A stretch of DNA of 64,000 nt from Paeniglutamicibacter psychrophenolicus (GCF_030812255.1 NZ_JAUSSH010000001.1:620001-684000), one strand, 5' to 3'; shown: positions 38,910-47,655, counted from the first letter of the stretch. Notes: generated from the sequence alone by a model not told the origin. Numbers and translations: made by a program.

Positions 38910-38938
38910 TTGACCTATCTGTATCCACTGTATACGGT
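38910..38938 (+). promoter_or_regulatory. Promoter and candidate GntR operator for the Rieske operon
   Basis: TTGACC (38910-38915) and TACGGT (38933-38938) have a 17-base spacer. The spacer holds GTATCCACTGTATAC (38921-38935), a GTAT-N7-ATAC dyad that includes the TGTATAC core usual for FCD-type GntR regulators. A repressor bound there would mask the promoter. Confidence 0.55.
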
Positions 38939-38980
38939 GAATGCAGTCAGTCACTGTCGATCTTCTGGAAAAGGAAAAAC

Positions 38981-40021
38981 ATGTATGTCTTGAACACCTG
39001 GTACGTGGCGGCCTGGAGCAATGAGGTCGACCGCAAGCCGGTCAAGCGGGTCATCTGCGAACAACCCCTGGTACTCTTCCGCACCCAGAACGGCACGCCC
39101 GTGGCCCTGGCCGACCGCTGCGCCCACCGCGCCTTCCCGCTCTCGGAGGGCCGCACCATCGGGGACTCCATCGAGTGCGGTTACCACGGCTTCACCTATG
39201 GCGCGGACGGCATGTGCACCAAGGTCCCGGCGCAAAGCACCATCCCGGAGCGCGCCAAGGTCCGCAAATACCCGTTGGTGGAAAAGGACGGCTGGATCTG
39301 GGCCTGGATGGGCGATGCCGATTTGGCCGATCCCGCGGACGTGCCGGACACGCACTGGATGACCGATCCCGAGTGGGCGACCGTCACCCACTCCTTCCAC
39401 TTCAAGTGCCGCGCCGGGCTGATCCATGACAACCTGCTGGATTTGACCCACGAATCCTTCCTGCACAAGACCACCGTGGGCGACGACTACATCTACGAGC
39501 ACGGCATCACCGTGGAAGTCGAGGGCTCGGTGGTCAGCGTCGACCGTCTGATGCCTTCGGTGGCCGCCCCGCCGCTGTATGCCGACACCATGGATGCCCG
39601 CGGCTTGTTCGACCGCTTCCACTGCACCGAGTTCTTCGTCCCCAACCTGCACGTGCTGCACTCCGGAATCACCGGGGAAGGCCGTCCCCGCGAGGAGGGC
39701 TACCTGATCAAGGTGCTCAACGGCATCACCCCCATCGACGAGCACAACTCCTGGTACTACTACGCTTTCAGCCGCAACTTCGCCGTCGACGACTCGCAGG
39801 CCACCGAGGACCTGCGCGTGGGCCTGAACACCGTGCTGGAGGAAGACGCCGAGGCCCTGGAAGCCCAGGAAATCGGCATGCAGACCCGCCCGGCCGGTGA
39901 GTTCGACGTGCTCATCGCCCAGGACGGCGGCGTGGCCAAGGCCCGGCGCATCCTCTCCACGCTGCTCAAGCGCGAGCAGGCAGCAGCCGCGGACCGGCCC
40001 GTCGCCGGTGCAAGGGCATAA
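38981..40021 (+). CDS. Rieske non-heme iron oxygenase, vanillate O-demethylase (VanA)-like
   Basis: A 346-residue oxygenase component. The Rieske [2Fe-2S] site is Cys47-x-His49 and Cys66-x2-His69. The mononuclear iron site is the HDNLLDLTHESFLH region (about residues 148-161). The opening MYVLNTWYVAAWSNEV is characteristic of the VanA/dicamba-demethylase group, which removes O- or N-methyl groups or hydroxylates small aromatic or heterocyclic acids. AAAGGA lies eight bases before the ATG. The electron-supplying partner is the reductase at 44319, the last gene of the same cluster. The natural substrate cannot be named. Confidence 0.92.
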   Translation: MYVLNTWYVAAWSNEVDRKPVKRVICEQPLVLFRTQNGTPVALADRCAHRAFPLSEGRTIGDSIECGYHGFTYGADGMCTKVPAQSTIPERAKVRKYPLVEKDGWIWAWMGDADLADPADVPDTHWMTDPEWATVTHSFHFKCRAGLIHDNLLDLTHESFLHKTTVGDDYIYEHGITVEVEGSVVSVDRLMPSVAAPPLYADTMDARGLFDRFHCTEFFVPNLHVLHSGITGEGRPREEGYLIKVLNGITPIDEHNSWYYYAFSRNFAVDDSQATEDLRVGLNTVLEEDAEALEAQEIGMQTRPAGEFDVLIAQDGGVAKARRILSTLLKREQAAAADRPVAGARA

Positions 40022-40026
40022 ACGCC

Positions 40027-40476
40027 ATGTGGATGCTGGTACGGGCCGATTCGCTCGACGACTACTGGGAGGCCGGGCAGGGGCAACGAACCCTGGCCGC
40101 CAACCCGGACACCGATGAACGAGGAGACCCCTGGCGCTGGACCGCCCGGCTGGCCGAGCGCGACTCCGGGCCCGAGGTGCTCATCGATGCCGACCCCGAC
40201 TACATCGGGGTGCAGACCTCCGTCTACACCGACGGGCACACCGGGATCGTCGAACGCCCCGCCGGACACCAGCTGGTGGTGACCTCGCTGCACGGCGAGG
40301 TGCTCATTGCCGCGGTCGACGGCCCGTGGGAACGCTGGCTGAAGCCCGGCGACGTGTTCATCGTCGAAGGCGAGGAGGACGAAGCGCTGCGCGTTTCGCT
40401 CACCGCCCCCGACGCCAAGGTCTCCGTCACGGTGCTGGCCCCGCGCCGCGCCGCGGCCCTGAGGTGGGTTCCGTGA
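40027..40476 (+). CDS. Uncharacterised protein, possibly cupin-like
   Basis: A 149-residue protein I do not recognise. It begins MWMLVRADSLDDYWEAGQG and its second half looks beta-rich (VYTDGHTGIVERPAGHQLVVTSLHGEV, LKPGDVFIVEGEEDEALRVSL), with the GD-F-V-E pattern of a cupin barrel but without the full metal-binding His/Glu set. It starts five bases after the oxygenase stop and its own stop overlaps the deacylase start (GTGA), so it is tightly bound into the catabolic operon. It may be an accessory or isomerase-like factor for the same pathway. Confidence 0.7.
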   Translation: MWMLVRADSLDDYWEAGQGQRTLAANPDTDERGDPWRWTARLAERDSGPEVLIDADPDYIGVQTSVYTDGHTGIVERPAGHQLVVTSLHGEVLIAAVDGPWERWLKPGDVFIVEGEEDEALRVSLTAPDAKVSVTVLAPRRAAALRWVP

Positions 40477-41525
40477 GCGCCGGGGCGGCGCAGCTGCGCC
40501 AGCTCGCCGCGGTCAGCGACTCCTTCACCGGAATCGACTTCTCCGCCATCGGAAAACAGCTGGGCTACGGACATGTGGTGCATTCGGACAATGTGCACGA
40601 CGGCTCGGTCATCCCGGTCCCGGTGGCCGTGATCTCCTCGGGCCCCGGACCGGTGGCCCTGTTGGTCGCCGGCACCCACGGGGACGAGTACGAGGGCCAG
40701 ATCCTGGCCCACGAACTGATCCGTGAATTGGAAGCGGAGCAGCTGACCGGCACCGTGATCATCGTGCCGGCGGCCAACTCCCCGGCCGTGCGCGGCGCTG
40801 CGCGGGTCTCGCCCATCGACGCGGGCAACCTCAACCGCAGCTTTCCCGGCAACGCCGATGGCGGGCCCACCGCACAAGTGGCCGCACTGATTGCCGGGGA
40901 ACTGCTGCCGCGTGCCGATTTCCTGATCGACATGCATTCGGGCGGCTCGAACGCCACCTACCTGCCCAGCGCCTTCATCTACCGCGGCCCGGACGAGGAG
41001 CTGTGGGAAGCGAAACTGCGGGCCGTCCGCCTGCTCGGACTGCCCTACGTGATGGTGGTCGCCCCGCTGCTGGAACCCGCATCGCTTTCCAGCGCCGGGG
41101 ACCTGGCCGGGGTCCTGACCATCTCCACCGAGCTGTGCGGCGCCGGCACCGTTGACCGCCAGGTGCTCTCCACCATCCGCGGCGGCATGCCGCGGATGCT
41201 GGCGGACCTGGGGATCATGCGCCGGGACACCGACGCCGGCGACGCCGCACCGGTGGCCGAGCCGCAGTGGCTGGAACTGGTGCCCGAATCCACGGTCACC
41301 TCGAGGGTGGCCGGGCTCTTTGAACCGCTCGTGGACCTGGGTGAATCCGTGCTCGCCGGGCAACCGGTGGCGCGGGTGCACTTCATCGACGAGCTGGACC
41401 GGCAACCGCGGGTGTTCCATGCGCGGATAGACGGCGTGGTCGCGATCATGCGCCGGCCCACGCTGGTGGACCCCGGGGCCCATCTTCTCCACGTTGCGGA
41501 GTTGCTGGAATCCCCCCAGTCGTAG
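40473..41525 (+). CDS. AspA/AstE-type zinc deacylase (M14-like)
   Basis: A 350-residue member of the succinylglutamate desuccinylase/aspartoacylase family. The zinc ligands are in AGTHGDEYEG (His and Glu) and LIDMHSGG (His); NLNRSFPG is the family substrate-binding segment. It should cleave an acyl group from an N-acyl amino acid or a similar amide. Relatives with a similar C-terminal lobe (LFEPLVDLGESVLAGQPVARVH) include N-acetyl-diaminobutyrate deacetylase of ectoine breakdown, but no other ectoine genes are present. GTG 40473 overlaps the previous stop. Part of the Rieske operon. Confidence 0.88.
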   Translation: MSAGAAQLRQLAAVSDSFTGIDFSAIGKQLGYGHVVHSDNVHDGSVIPVPVAVISSGPGPVALLVAGTHGDEYEGQILAHELIRELEAEQLTGTVIIVPAANSPAVRGAARVSPIDAGNLNRSFPGNADGGPTAQVAALIAGELLPRADFLIDMHSGGSNATYLPSAFIYRGPDEELWEAKLRAVRLLGLPYVMVVAPLLEPASLSSAGDLAGVLTISTELCGAGTVDRQVLSTIRGGMPRMLADLGIMRRDTDAGDAAPVAEPQWLELVPESTVTSRVAGLFEPLVDLGESVLAGQPVARVHFIDELDRQPRVFHARIDGVVAIMRRPTLVDPGAHLLHVAELLESPQS

Positions 41526-41592
41526 CAAATCCCGTTCCCCCACCAAGCCCGGCGCCACTCGCGGCCCGGACAACCCCGAAAAAGGACAGATT

Positions 41593-42519
41593 ATGATCTC
41601 GCAGCGCACCTCACGTTTTCTGGCCGGCGGCATCCTCCTTGCCCTGGCCGCCACCGGATGCACCACCGTCTCCGAGGCCGGAACCACCCAGGGCACCGAC
41701 GCCCCGGCTGCCGGATCCGGCACGGCACTGGCCGTCAACGAGGAAGCCCGGGCCCTGCTCCCGGCGGAGATCCGGGACAAGGGCGTCCTGACGATCGCCT
41801 CGGACCCGACCTACCCGCCGTTTGAGTTCTACGACACGGACAACAAGACCATCATCGGCTGGGATGCCGACATGGGCGACGCCATCGGTGCGGTGCTGGG
41901 CCTGAAGGTCGAGCACGTCCCGGCGACCTTCGACACGATCCTGCCGGGCCTGGCCTCGGGCAAGTACGACATGGGCATGTCCACCTTCACCGTGACCGAT
42001 GAGCGCCGCAAGGTCGTGGACTTCGTTCCCTACCTGCAGGGCGGCACCGGCCTGGCCGTGGCCCCGGGCAACCCGGAGGCGCTGACCGTGGAAGCCACCT
42101 CCCTGTGCGGCAAGGCGATCGCCGCACAGAAGGGCTCGATCCAGTCGCTGGACATCCTGCCGGCGTTCTCCAAGGAATGCACCGAGGCCGGCAAGAGCGC
42201 CATCGACATGCAGTTCTTCCCCACACAGAACGATGCAAACCTCGCCCTGACCTCCGGTCGGGTCGCGGGAGTCATGGCCGACTCGGTGTCCCTGGCCTAC
42301 CAGGGCACGCTGGCTGACGGCAAGTTCGAGCTGGCCGAGGGCCCGGACTACGAGCCGGAACTGACCGCCACGGCGCTGGGCAAGAAGAGCGGGCTGCTGC
42401 CGGCCGTCCAGGCAGCAACCGTCGCGGTGCTGGAATCCCCGACCTATGGGGAAATCAACACCAAGTGGGAGCTTCCGGCCAGCACGGAAATCACCCCTGC
42501 CGAAGTTGTCCTGAAGTAG
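41593..42519 (+). CDS. Amino acid ABC transporter substrate-binding lipoprotein
   Basis: A 308-residue family 3 solute-binding protein. It has a signal peptide with lipobox LAATGC (Cys23 becomes the lipid anchor), then the binding domain: KGVLTIASDPTYPPFEFYD, IIGWDADMGDAIGAVLGL, DMGMSTFTVTDERRKVVDFVPYL. It captures a polar amino acid or amino-acid-like compound outside the membrane. AAAGGACAG precedes the ATG. First of the three transporter genes; all three lie between the deacylase and the reductase, so the cargo is probably the substrate of those enzymes. Confidence 0.93.
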   Translation: MISQRTSRFLAGGILLALAATGCTTVSEAGTTQGTDAPAAGSGTALAVNEEARALLPAEIRDKGVLTIASDPTYPPFEFYDTDNKTIIGWDADMGDAIGAVLGLKVEHVPATFDTILPGLASGKYDMGMSTFTVTDERRKVVDFVPYLQGGTGLAVAPGNPEALTVEATSLCGKAIAAQKGSIQSLDILPAFSKECTEAGKSAIDMQFFPTQNDANLALTSGRVAGVMADSVSLAYQGTLADGKFELAEGPDYEPELTATALGKKSGLLPAVQAATVAVLESPTYGEINTKWELPASTEITPAEVVLK

Positions 42520-42534
42520 CCCGGAAACCACGCC

Positions 42535-43470
42535 ATGACACTAATGACTGAACCAAAAAAGACCGCGACGACGGCCGATGACTTCAGCATCGTCAAGGCC
42601 CGGCACCCGGGACGGTGGATTTCCGCCGCCGTGATCGTGTTCCTGGGCCTGCTGCTGGCCCGCTCGGTGGTCACCAACCCGAATTTCGGGTGGGAAACCG
42701 TCGGGATGTACATCCGCGACATCTCGATCGTGCGCGGCATCGGGATCACCTTGCAGCTGACGGCGATCTGCATGGCCATCGGCATCGTGCTTGGCGTGGT
42801 GCTGGCCGTCATGAGGATCTCCGCGAACCCCGTGGTGCGCACCGCCGCCTTCGCCTACGTGAACTTCTTCCGCGGCACCCCGGTGCTGGTGCAGCTGCTG
42901 TTCTGGTACAACCTGGCAGCGCTCTACCCCTCGATCACCTTCGGCATCCCCGGGGTGGATTTGGACGCGAACCGGATCATCACCCCGATGACCGCCGCGA
43001 TCCTGGGCCTGGGGCTGAACCAGGCCGCGTACATGTCCGAGATCGTGCGGGCAGGGATCCTGTCGGTGGAAAACGGCCAGTCGGAGGCGGCCGGTGCGCT
43101 GGGCATCAACCGCCTGCAGACCATGCGGCGGATCATCCTGCCGCAGGCCATGCGGGTGATCATCCCGCCCACGGGCAACGAGACCATCGGCATGCTCAAG
43201 ACCACCGCCCTGGTCTCGGTGATCTCGGTGCCGGAGCTGCTGTACTCGGCGCAGATCATCTACGCACGGAACTTTGAGACGATTCCGCTGCTGATGGTGG
43301 CGAGCATCTGGTACATCGTGGTCACCTCGATCCTAAGCGTCGGGCAGTACTACCTCGAACGCCACTACGCCAAGGGTGGGCAACGCAGCCTGCCGGCGAC
43401 CCCGTGGCAACAACTCAAGCGCTTCGTGCGTGTCCACGACCCCCTGACCCTCAAGGGAGCCAAGAAATGA
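42535..43470 (+). CDS. Amino acid ABC transporter permease
   Basis: A 311-residue permease of the His/Glu/Gln/Arg/opine family. About five membrane segments are visible, with the family features [36 protein letters not shown] and the cytoplasmic EAA loop [30 protein letters not shown] that contacts the ATPase. Only one permease gene is present, so the channel is presumably a homodimer. The end overlaps the ATPase start as ATGA. Confidence 0.93.
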   Translation: MTLMTEPKKTATTADDFSIVKARHPGRWISAAVIVFLGLLLARSVVTNPNFGWETVGMYIRDISIVRGIGITLQLTAICMAIGIVLGVVLAVMRISANPVVRTAAFAYVNFFRGTPVLVQLLFWYNLAALYPSITFGIPGVDLDANRIITPMTAAILGLGLNQAAYMSEIVRAGILSVENGQSEAAGALGINRLQTMRRIILPQAMRVIIPPTGNETIGMLKTTALVSVISVPELLYSAQIIYARNFETIPLLMVASIWYIVVTSILSVGQYYLERHYAKGGQRSLPATPWQQLKRFVRVHDPLTLKGAKK

Positions 43471-44270
43471 GTGCGACCATGATGGAGGCCTCCGCCGCCG
43501 CCAAGACGCTGGAACCGATGATCAAGGCCGATGCGATCCGCAAAGACTACGGCCGGCTGCAGGTGCTCAAGGGCATCGACCTGCAGGTGGAGCGCGGGGA
43601 GGTGGTGTGCCTGATCGGTCCCTCCGGGTCGGGAAAATCCACGCTGCTGCGCTGCATCAACCACCTGGAGACCATCGAGGGCGGCCGGATGTGGGTGGAC
43701 GGCTCGGTGATGGGCTACGACCTCAAGGGCACCAAGCTGCACGAGCAGTCACACTCCAAGGTCTGCCGGTCCCGGATCGAGATCGGGATGGTGTTCCAGC
43801 ACTTCAACCTGTTCCCGCATATGACGGTGCTGGAAAACCTGATCGAGTCCCCGCGCCTGGTGTTGAAGGAGAAGCGTTCCACCGCCACGGCGCGGGCCCT
43901 GGAGCTGCTGGATTCGGTGGGGTTGGCGGACAAGGCCAAGGCCTACCCGCGCCAGCTCTCCGGCGGCCAGCAGCAGCGCGTGGCCATTGCCCGGGCGCTG
44001 TGCATGCGTCCGAAGGTGATGCTCTTTGACGAGCCGACCAGCGCGCTGGACCCGGAGCTGGTGGGCGAGGTGCTGAAGGTGATGAAGGACCTTGCGGCCA
44101 CCGGCATGACCATGGTGGTGGTGACCCACGAGATGAACTTCGCCCGGGACGTTGCCGACCGGGTGGTGTTCATGGCCGATGGGCATGTGGTGGAGCAGGG
44201 TCCGGCCAAGGACGTCATCGGCAACCCGCAGCATGAACGCACCCGCGCCTTCCTCGCCTCTGTGCGCTGA
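43467..44270 (+). CDS. Amino acid ABC transporter ATP-binding protein
   Basis: A 267-residue ABC ATPase of the polar amino acid (GlnQ/HisP) class. Walker [11 protein letters not shown]-loop region [16 protein letters not shown], signature [15 protein letters not shown], Walker [15 protein letters not shown] and the switch histidine in VVVTHEM are intact. It begins within the permease stop codon (4-base overlap), with AAGGGAG upstream. It energises uptake for the substrate-binding protein and permease just before it. Confidence 0.96.
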   Translation: MSATMMEASAAAKTLEPMIKADAIRKDYGRLQVLKGIDLQVERGEVVCLIGPSGSGKSTLLRCINHLETIEGGRMWVDGSVMGYDLKGTKLHEQSHSKVCRSRIEIGMVFQHFNLFPHMTVLENLIESPRLVLKEKRSTATARALELLDSVGLADKAKAYPRQLSGGQQQRVAIARALCMRPKVMLFDEPTSALDPELVGEVLKVMKDLAATGMTMVVVTHEMNFARDVADRVVFMADGHVVEQGPAKDVIGNPQHERTRAFLASVR

Positions 44271-44318
44271 GGCACGCATCAACCATTTATCCACGCACTC
44301 TTGAAAGGGCACAGACCA

Positions 44319-45290
44319 ATGTCGACCCTGGAATTCTTTGAAGCCGAAGTCCACCGCATCACCAGCGAGTCCGAAGGCGTGCTGTCCCTGGAATTGCGCC
44401 ACCCGCTGCGCCAGGACCTGCCCGACTGGGACGCCGGCTCCCACCTCGATGTGTTGCTGCCCAACGGCCTGGTGCGGCAGTATTCGCTCTGCTCGGACCC
44501 CGGACGGAAGGACAGCTGGCGCCTGGCGGTGCTGCGCGAGCCGGCGGGACGCGGCGGTTCGGCCTATGTGCACGACGAATTGCGTCCCGGCACCAAGATC
44601 CAGGTGCGCGGGCCGAAGAACAACTTCGCGCTGGCCCCGGCCCCGGAATACGTGTTCCTGGCCGGGGGCATCGGCATCACCCCGATCATGCCGATGGTGC
44701 GGGCCGCCGCCGCCGGGGACAAGCCGTGGCGACTGGTCTACATGGGCCGCAGCCGGAAGAACATGGCCTTCCTCGACGAGCTCGCCGGCTACGGGGAGAA
44801 CGTGCACATCCACGCCGACGACGAGAGCGGCTTCTATCCGCTGGCCGAGCTGCTGGCCGACGACGCCGCGGATTTCCATGTGTACACGTGCGGCCCCGGT
44901 CCGCTGCTGAAGGTCATCGAATCCCTGGCCGGGACCTGGGCAGATCCCTCCCGCCTGCACTTCGAGCGCTTCGCCGCGGACCCCGAGGCCGCCGGCGCGG
45001 CCGTGGCCCCGCACGAGGGCGACCACGAATTCACGGTGGAGGGCACCGACGGGACCGAGATCAACGTACCGGTGGGGGTGAGCATCCTGCAGGCACTGGA
45101 GGACGCCGGACGGAACCCGTTGAATTCCTGCCGCGAGGGGATCTGCGGCACCTGCGAGACCCCGGTGGTTTCCGGGGAGATCGACCACCGCGACTCCCTG
45201 CTTTCGGAGGACGAGCGCGAGGCGGGGGACACCATGATGATCTGCGTGTCGCGGTGCAAGGGCAAACGCCTGGTGCTCGACCTGGGCTAG
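44319..45290 (+). CDS. Flavin/ferredoxin oxidoreductase, vanillate demethylase reductase (VanB)-like
   Basis: A 323-residue class IA reductase with three parts: a ferredoxin-reductase-type FMN domain (GSHLDVLLPNGLVRQYSLCSDP), an NAD domain (FLAGGIGITPIMPMVRAA, VYTCGPGPLL), and a C-terminal plant-type [2Fe-2S] domain with CREGICGTC at about residues 271-279 and the last cysteine near residue 308. It passes electrons from NADH to the Rieske oxygenase. ATG 44319 has GAAAGGG upstream. It closes the operon started by the oxygenase about 5.3 kb away; the transporter genes inserted between the two components are unusual. Confidence 0.93.
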   Translation: MSTLEFFEAEVHRITSESEGVLSLELRHPLRQDLPDWDAGSHLDVLLPNGLVRQYSLCSDPGRKDSWRLAVLREPAGRGGSAYVHDELRPGTKIQVRGPKNNFALAPAPEYVFLAGGIGITPIMPMVRAAAAGDKPWRLVYMGRSRKNMAFLDELAGYGENVHIHADDESGFYPLAELLADDAADFHVYTCGPGPLLKVIESLAGTWADPSRLHFERFAADPEAAGAAVAPHEGDHEFTVEGTDGTEINVPVGVSILQALEDAGRNPLNSCREGICGTCETPVVSGEIDHRDSLLSEDEREAGDTMMICVSRCKGKRLVLDLG

Positions 45291-45629
45291 GCGCCCTAAG
45301 GGCGCCCGCGCCTTGTCGACGGGCCGTGGCCGTCGAATTCTTGGCGGCGGGGAACCGCATGGCGACACGCCAAGGCGGGGATACGGGCGCGTGCACTCCA
45401 TGATGCCGGATTCGCCCCGGGAGAAACCGTCCCGGGACGGTTGAGAAGTTGCGCTGCCGAGGTGCAAAGGGGCGGCAGATCTTCGCGCCACCGAGGTCCG
45501 TGGGGTTTCCGACCCCCTTGACTAGGCAGGCGCGGACGGGGAACCTCGAACTAGGCACTCTGTCTGTCACGGCCCGGAGCGTTGAGAGCCGGCGGACCCA
45601 ACCGAGCACATCCAGCCAAGGAGAGCATC
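45291..45629. other. Intergenic region with short hairpin and perfect palindrome
   Basis: A 339-base gap between the reductase and ferritin genes. A GGCGCC-CTAAG-GGCGCC hairpin right after the reductase stop may end the catabolic operon. A perfect 18-bp palindrome follows at 45425-45442. TTGACT at 45518-45523 may be a -35 box for ferritin, but a matching -10 is not obvious. No gene is seen. Confidence 0.5.
45425..45442. promoter_or_regulatory. Perfect 18-bp palindrome upstream of ferritin
   Basis: AACCGTCCCGGGACGGTT reads identically on both strands, with no spacer. It is about 190 bases before the ferritin start. It could be an operator for a dimeric regulator. It does not resemble the DtxR/IdeR iron box. 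Confidence 0.4.
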
Positions 45630-46166
45630 ATGGGCACGAAGTTCAACGACATGCTGACGCACCAGATCGGCAACGAGTTCGGCGCCTCCCAGCAATACAT
45701 TGCCGTCGCTGTTTGGTACGACGGGAAGGACCTGCCACAGCTGGCGAAACATTTCTACCGCCAATCCCTGGAGGAACGGAACCACGCCATGATGATGGTC
45801 CAGTACATGCTGGACCGCGGCATCAGGACCAGCATCCCGGGCGTAGAGGCGGTACGCAACGACTTCGAATCGGCGGAGGATCCGCTGGTGCTGGCGCTCG
45901 AGCAGGAGCTCGAGGTCACCGAGCGGATCAAGGAGCTCTTTGCCCTGGCCCGTGCCGAGGACGACCCATTGGGCGAGCAATTCATGCTGTGGTTCCTCAA
46001 GGAGCAGGTCGAGGAGGTGGCCTCGATGTCGACGCTGCTGAACGTGGCCCGGAGGGCGAGCAACCTTTTCGATGTCGAGACATTCCTGGCCCGCGAGTCG
46101 GTGGGGGATTCAGGGCAGTCCGGCGGATCGGGCGGGACCCCGGAAGCCGCCGGCGGGGCGCTGTAG
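45630..46166 (+). CDS. Ferritin (BfrB-like)
   Basis: A 178-residue four-helix ferritin for iron storage and oxidation. Ferroxidase-site residues appear in order: the first-helix Glu in NEFGASQQYIAVAVWYD, EERNHAMMMVQYM, and the later EQVEEVASM. The C-terminal tail is Gly/Ser-rich. ATG 45630 has AAGGAGAG upstream; the frame extends 16 codons earlier without similarity. No heme-binding methionine of bacterioferritin is evident, so it is of the non-heme type. It stands alone, followed 300 bases later by terC. Confidence 0.92.
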   Translation: MGTKFNDMLTHQIGNEFGASQQYIAVAVWYDGKDLPQLAKHFYRQSLEERNHAMMMVQYMLDRGIRTSIPGVEAVRNDFESAEDPLVLALEQELEVTERIKELFALARAEDDPLGEQFMLWFLKEQVEEVASMSTLLNVARRASNLFDVETFLARESVGDSGQSGGSGGTPEAAGGAL

Positions 46167-46305
46167 GCCATTCCGCGTCGGCCGGGGAATTTTCCTTCCC
46201 GGTGACGTTGCAGTGGACGGTCACACCCTTCGCGTGGAACGGCCGGCGATCCTGCCGCCCCGACCGGAGAAAGGATCCAAAGGGCCTCTCGCACCCCGGA
46301 AGGGG
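46167..46305. other. Intergenic region between ferritin and terC promoter
   Basis: The first part of a 301-base gap. A weak CCGGGGAA...TTCCCGG pairing around 46182-46202 may terminate ferritin transcription. I searched by eye for a yybP-ykoY-type manganese riboswitch, which often precedes terC genes, and found no match. Confidence 0.4.
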
Positions 46306-46335
46306 TTAACAAACGACCAGCCCAGATGCTACTTT
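46306..46335 (+). promoter_or_regulatory. Likely terC promoter
   Basis: TTAACA (46306-46311) and TACTTT (46330-46335) with an 18-base spacer. Transcription would start near 46342, at the first base or so of the small open frame described next, leaving a leader of about 125 bases before terC. Confidence 0.5.
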
Positions 46336-46342
46336 TGTCGCA

Positions 46343-46471
46343 ATGGACTTGCTGCGTTGCCAGGCAACACGGATTCCCCCACGGCCCCGATGGGTGTGTC
46401 CTGGCCCAGGCCCGGCACGCAGCCCACGGCGCCCGATCCGCGCACGGCCGTCCGAAAGCAGGGACACATGA
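46343..46471 (+). CDS. Possible leaderless leader peptide upstream of terC
   Basis: A 42-codon frame starts with ATG at the predicted transcription start and ends in a TGA that overlaps the terC ATG (ATGA). It begins MDLLRCQATRIPPRPR and is Arg/Pro-rich afterwards. There is no ribosome site, but a leaderless ATG does not need one. The arrangement would couple terC translation to that of the leader. It could also be a chance open frame in GC-rich DNA. Confidence 0.3.
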   Translation: MDLLRCQATRIPPRPRWVCPGPGPARSPRRPIRARPSESRDT

Positions 46472-47655
46472 GTGTTTCACCCCTCATCTGGGGCATCACG
46501 GTCGCCGCCATTCTGGCCCTGCTTGCCTTCGACTACTTCTTCCACATCCGCAAGGCCCACGTGCCCACGCTCAAGGAAGCCTCGATCTGGTCATCGGTCT
46601 ATGTGGGGATTGCCATTCTGTTCGGAATCCTGGTCCTGGTCTTCGGCGGAACCACGATGGGCTCGGAGTACTTCGCCGGCTACATCACGGAGAAGGCGCT
46701 GTCGGTCGACAACCTGTTTGTCTTCCTCATCATCATCGCCAGCTTCCGGGTCCCGCGCGAGGACCAGCAAAAGGTCCTGCTCTTCGGCATCGTGTTCTCG
46801 CTGATCGCCCGTACCGGGTTCATCTTCCTGGGTGCGGCGCTGATCAATTCCTTCGCCTGGGTGTTCTACCTCTTTGGCCTGATCCTGCTGCTCACCGCCG
46901 GCAACCTGCTCAAGCCCGGGGACCACGCGAGGGGCCAGTCGGAGAACTTCATCATGCGCCTGGCCAAGAGGTTCCTGCACACGACCGACCACTTCGACGG
47001 CGACAAGCTGTTCACCATGCACCACGGCAAGCGGGCGCTGACCCCCATGCTGTTGGTCATGGTGTCGATCGGCGGCACCGACATCCTGTTCGCGCTGGAC
47101 TCCATTCCCGCGATCTTCGGCCTGACGCAGAACGTCTACATCGTCTTCACCGCCACGGCCTTTTCGCTGATGGGGCTGCGCCAGTTGTACTTCCTGCTCG
47201 ATGGCCTGCTGGACCGGCTCATCTACCTCTCCTACGGGCTGGCCGCGATCCTGGCGTTCATCGGCGTCAAGCTGGTGCTCCACGCGCTGCACGAGAACAA
47301 CCTGCCCTTCATCAACGAGGGCGAACCCGTCCCGGTCATCGAGATCACCACGGCCCTGTCCCTGGGCTTCATCATCGGGGTGCTGGTGGTGACGGTGGCC
47401 GTGTCCCTGCTGAGCAAGGCGGGCAAGGCACAGACGGCGATCAACAGTGCGCGACGGCATGCCGTTGAATTCGTGGACCTCGGCTACACCGCCGATCCCG
47501 CCGAGCGCGAGCGCGTCTACCGGTTGCTGACGCAGGAGGAGGCGCAAATCCAGGCGATGGACCTGAAATACCGCAACAAGGCCAAGGACGTCGACAAGAT
47601 CCGCGCGCTGGTGGCCGAGGCACACCGGCAGCACGATGAATACCCGCGGCAATAG
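46468..47655 (+). CDS. TerC family integral membrane protein
   Basis: A 395-residue membrane protein with about nine hydrophobic segments. TerC signatures are GSEYFAGYITEKALSVDNLFVF and the later GGTDILFALDSIPAIFGLT with conserved acidic residues, and a C-terminal cytoplasmic helical tail of about 65 residues. Family members export or manage manganese and affect metal loading of secreted proteins; the older tellurite-resistance label is only partly apt. GGGACAC lies just before the ATG, a weak ribosome site. Forms a likely pair with the universal stress gene 44 bases downstream. Confidence 0.92.
   Translation: MSVSPLIWGITVAAILALLAFDYFFHIRKAHVPTLKEASIWSSVYVGIAILFGILVLVFGGTTMGSEYFAGYITEKALSVDNLFVFLIIIASFRVPREDQQKVLLFGIVFSLIARTGFIFLGAALINSFAWVFYLFGLILLLTAGNLLKPGDHARGQSENFIMRLAKRFLHTTDHFDGDKLFTMHHGKRALTPMLLVMVSIGGTDILFALDSIPAIFGLTQNVYIVFTATAFSLMGLRQLYFLLDGLLDRLIYLSYGLAAILAFIGVKLVLHALHENNLPFINEGEPVPVIEITTALSLGFIIGVLVVTVAVSLLSKAGKAQTAINSARRHAVEFVDLGYTADPAERERVYRLLTQEEAQIQAMDLKYRNKAKDVDKIRALVAEAHRQHDEYPRQ

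Noticed and set aside
40473-41525. Assignment of the deacylase to ectoine degradation (DoeB)
   Set aside because: No ectoine hydrolase, aminotransferase or Ehu-type genes are nearby; the family alone does not decide the substrate.
46167-46467. yybP-ykoY manganese riboswitch upstream of terC
   Set aside because: Its conserved core elements could not be found by eye in the leader.
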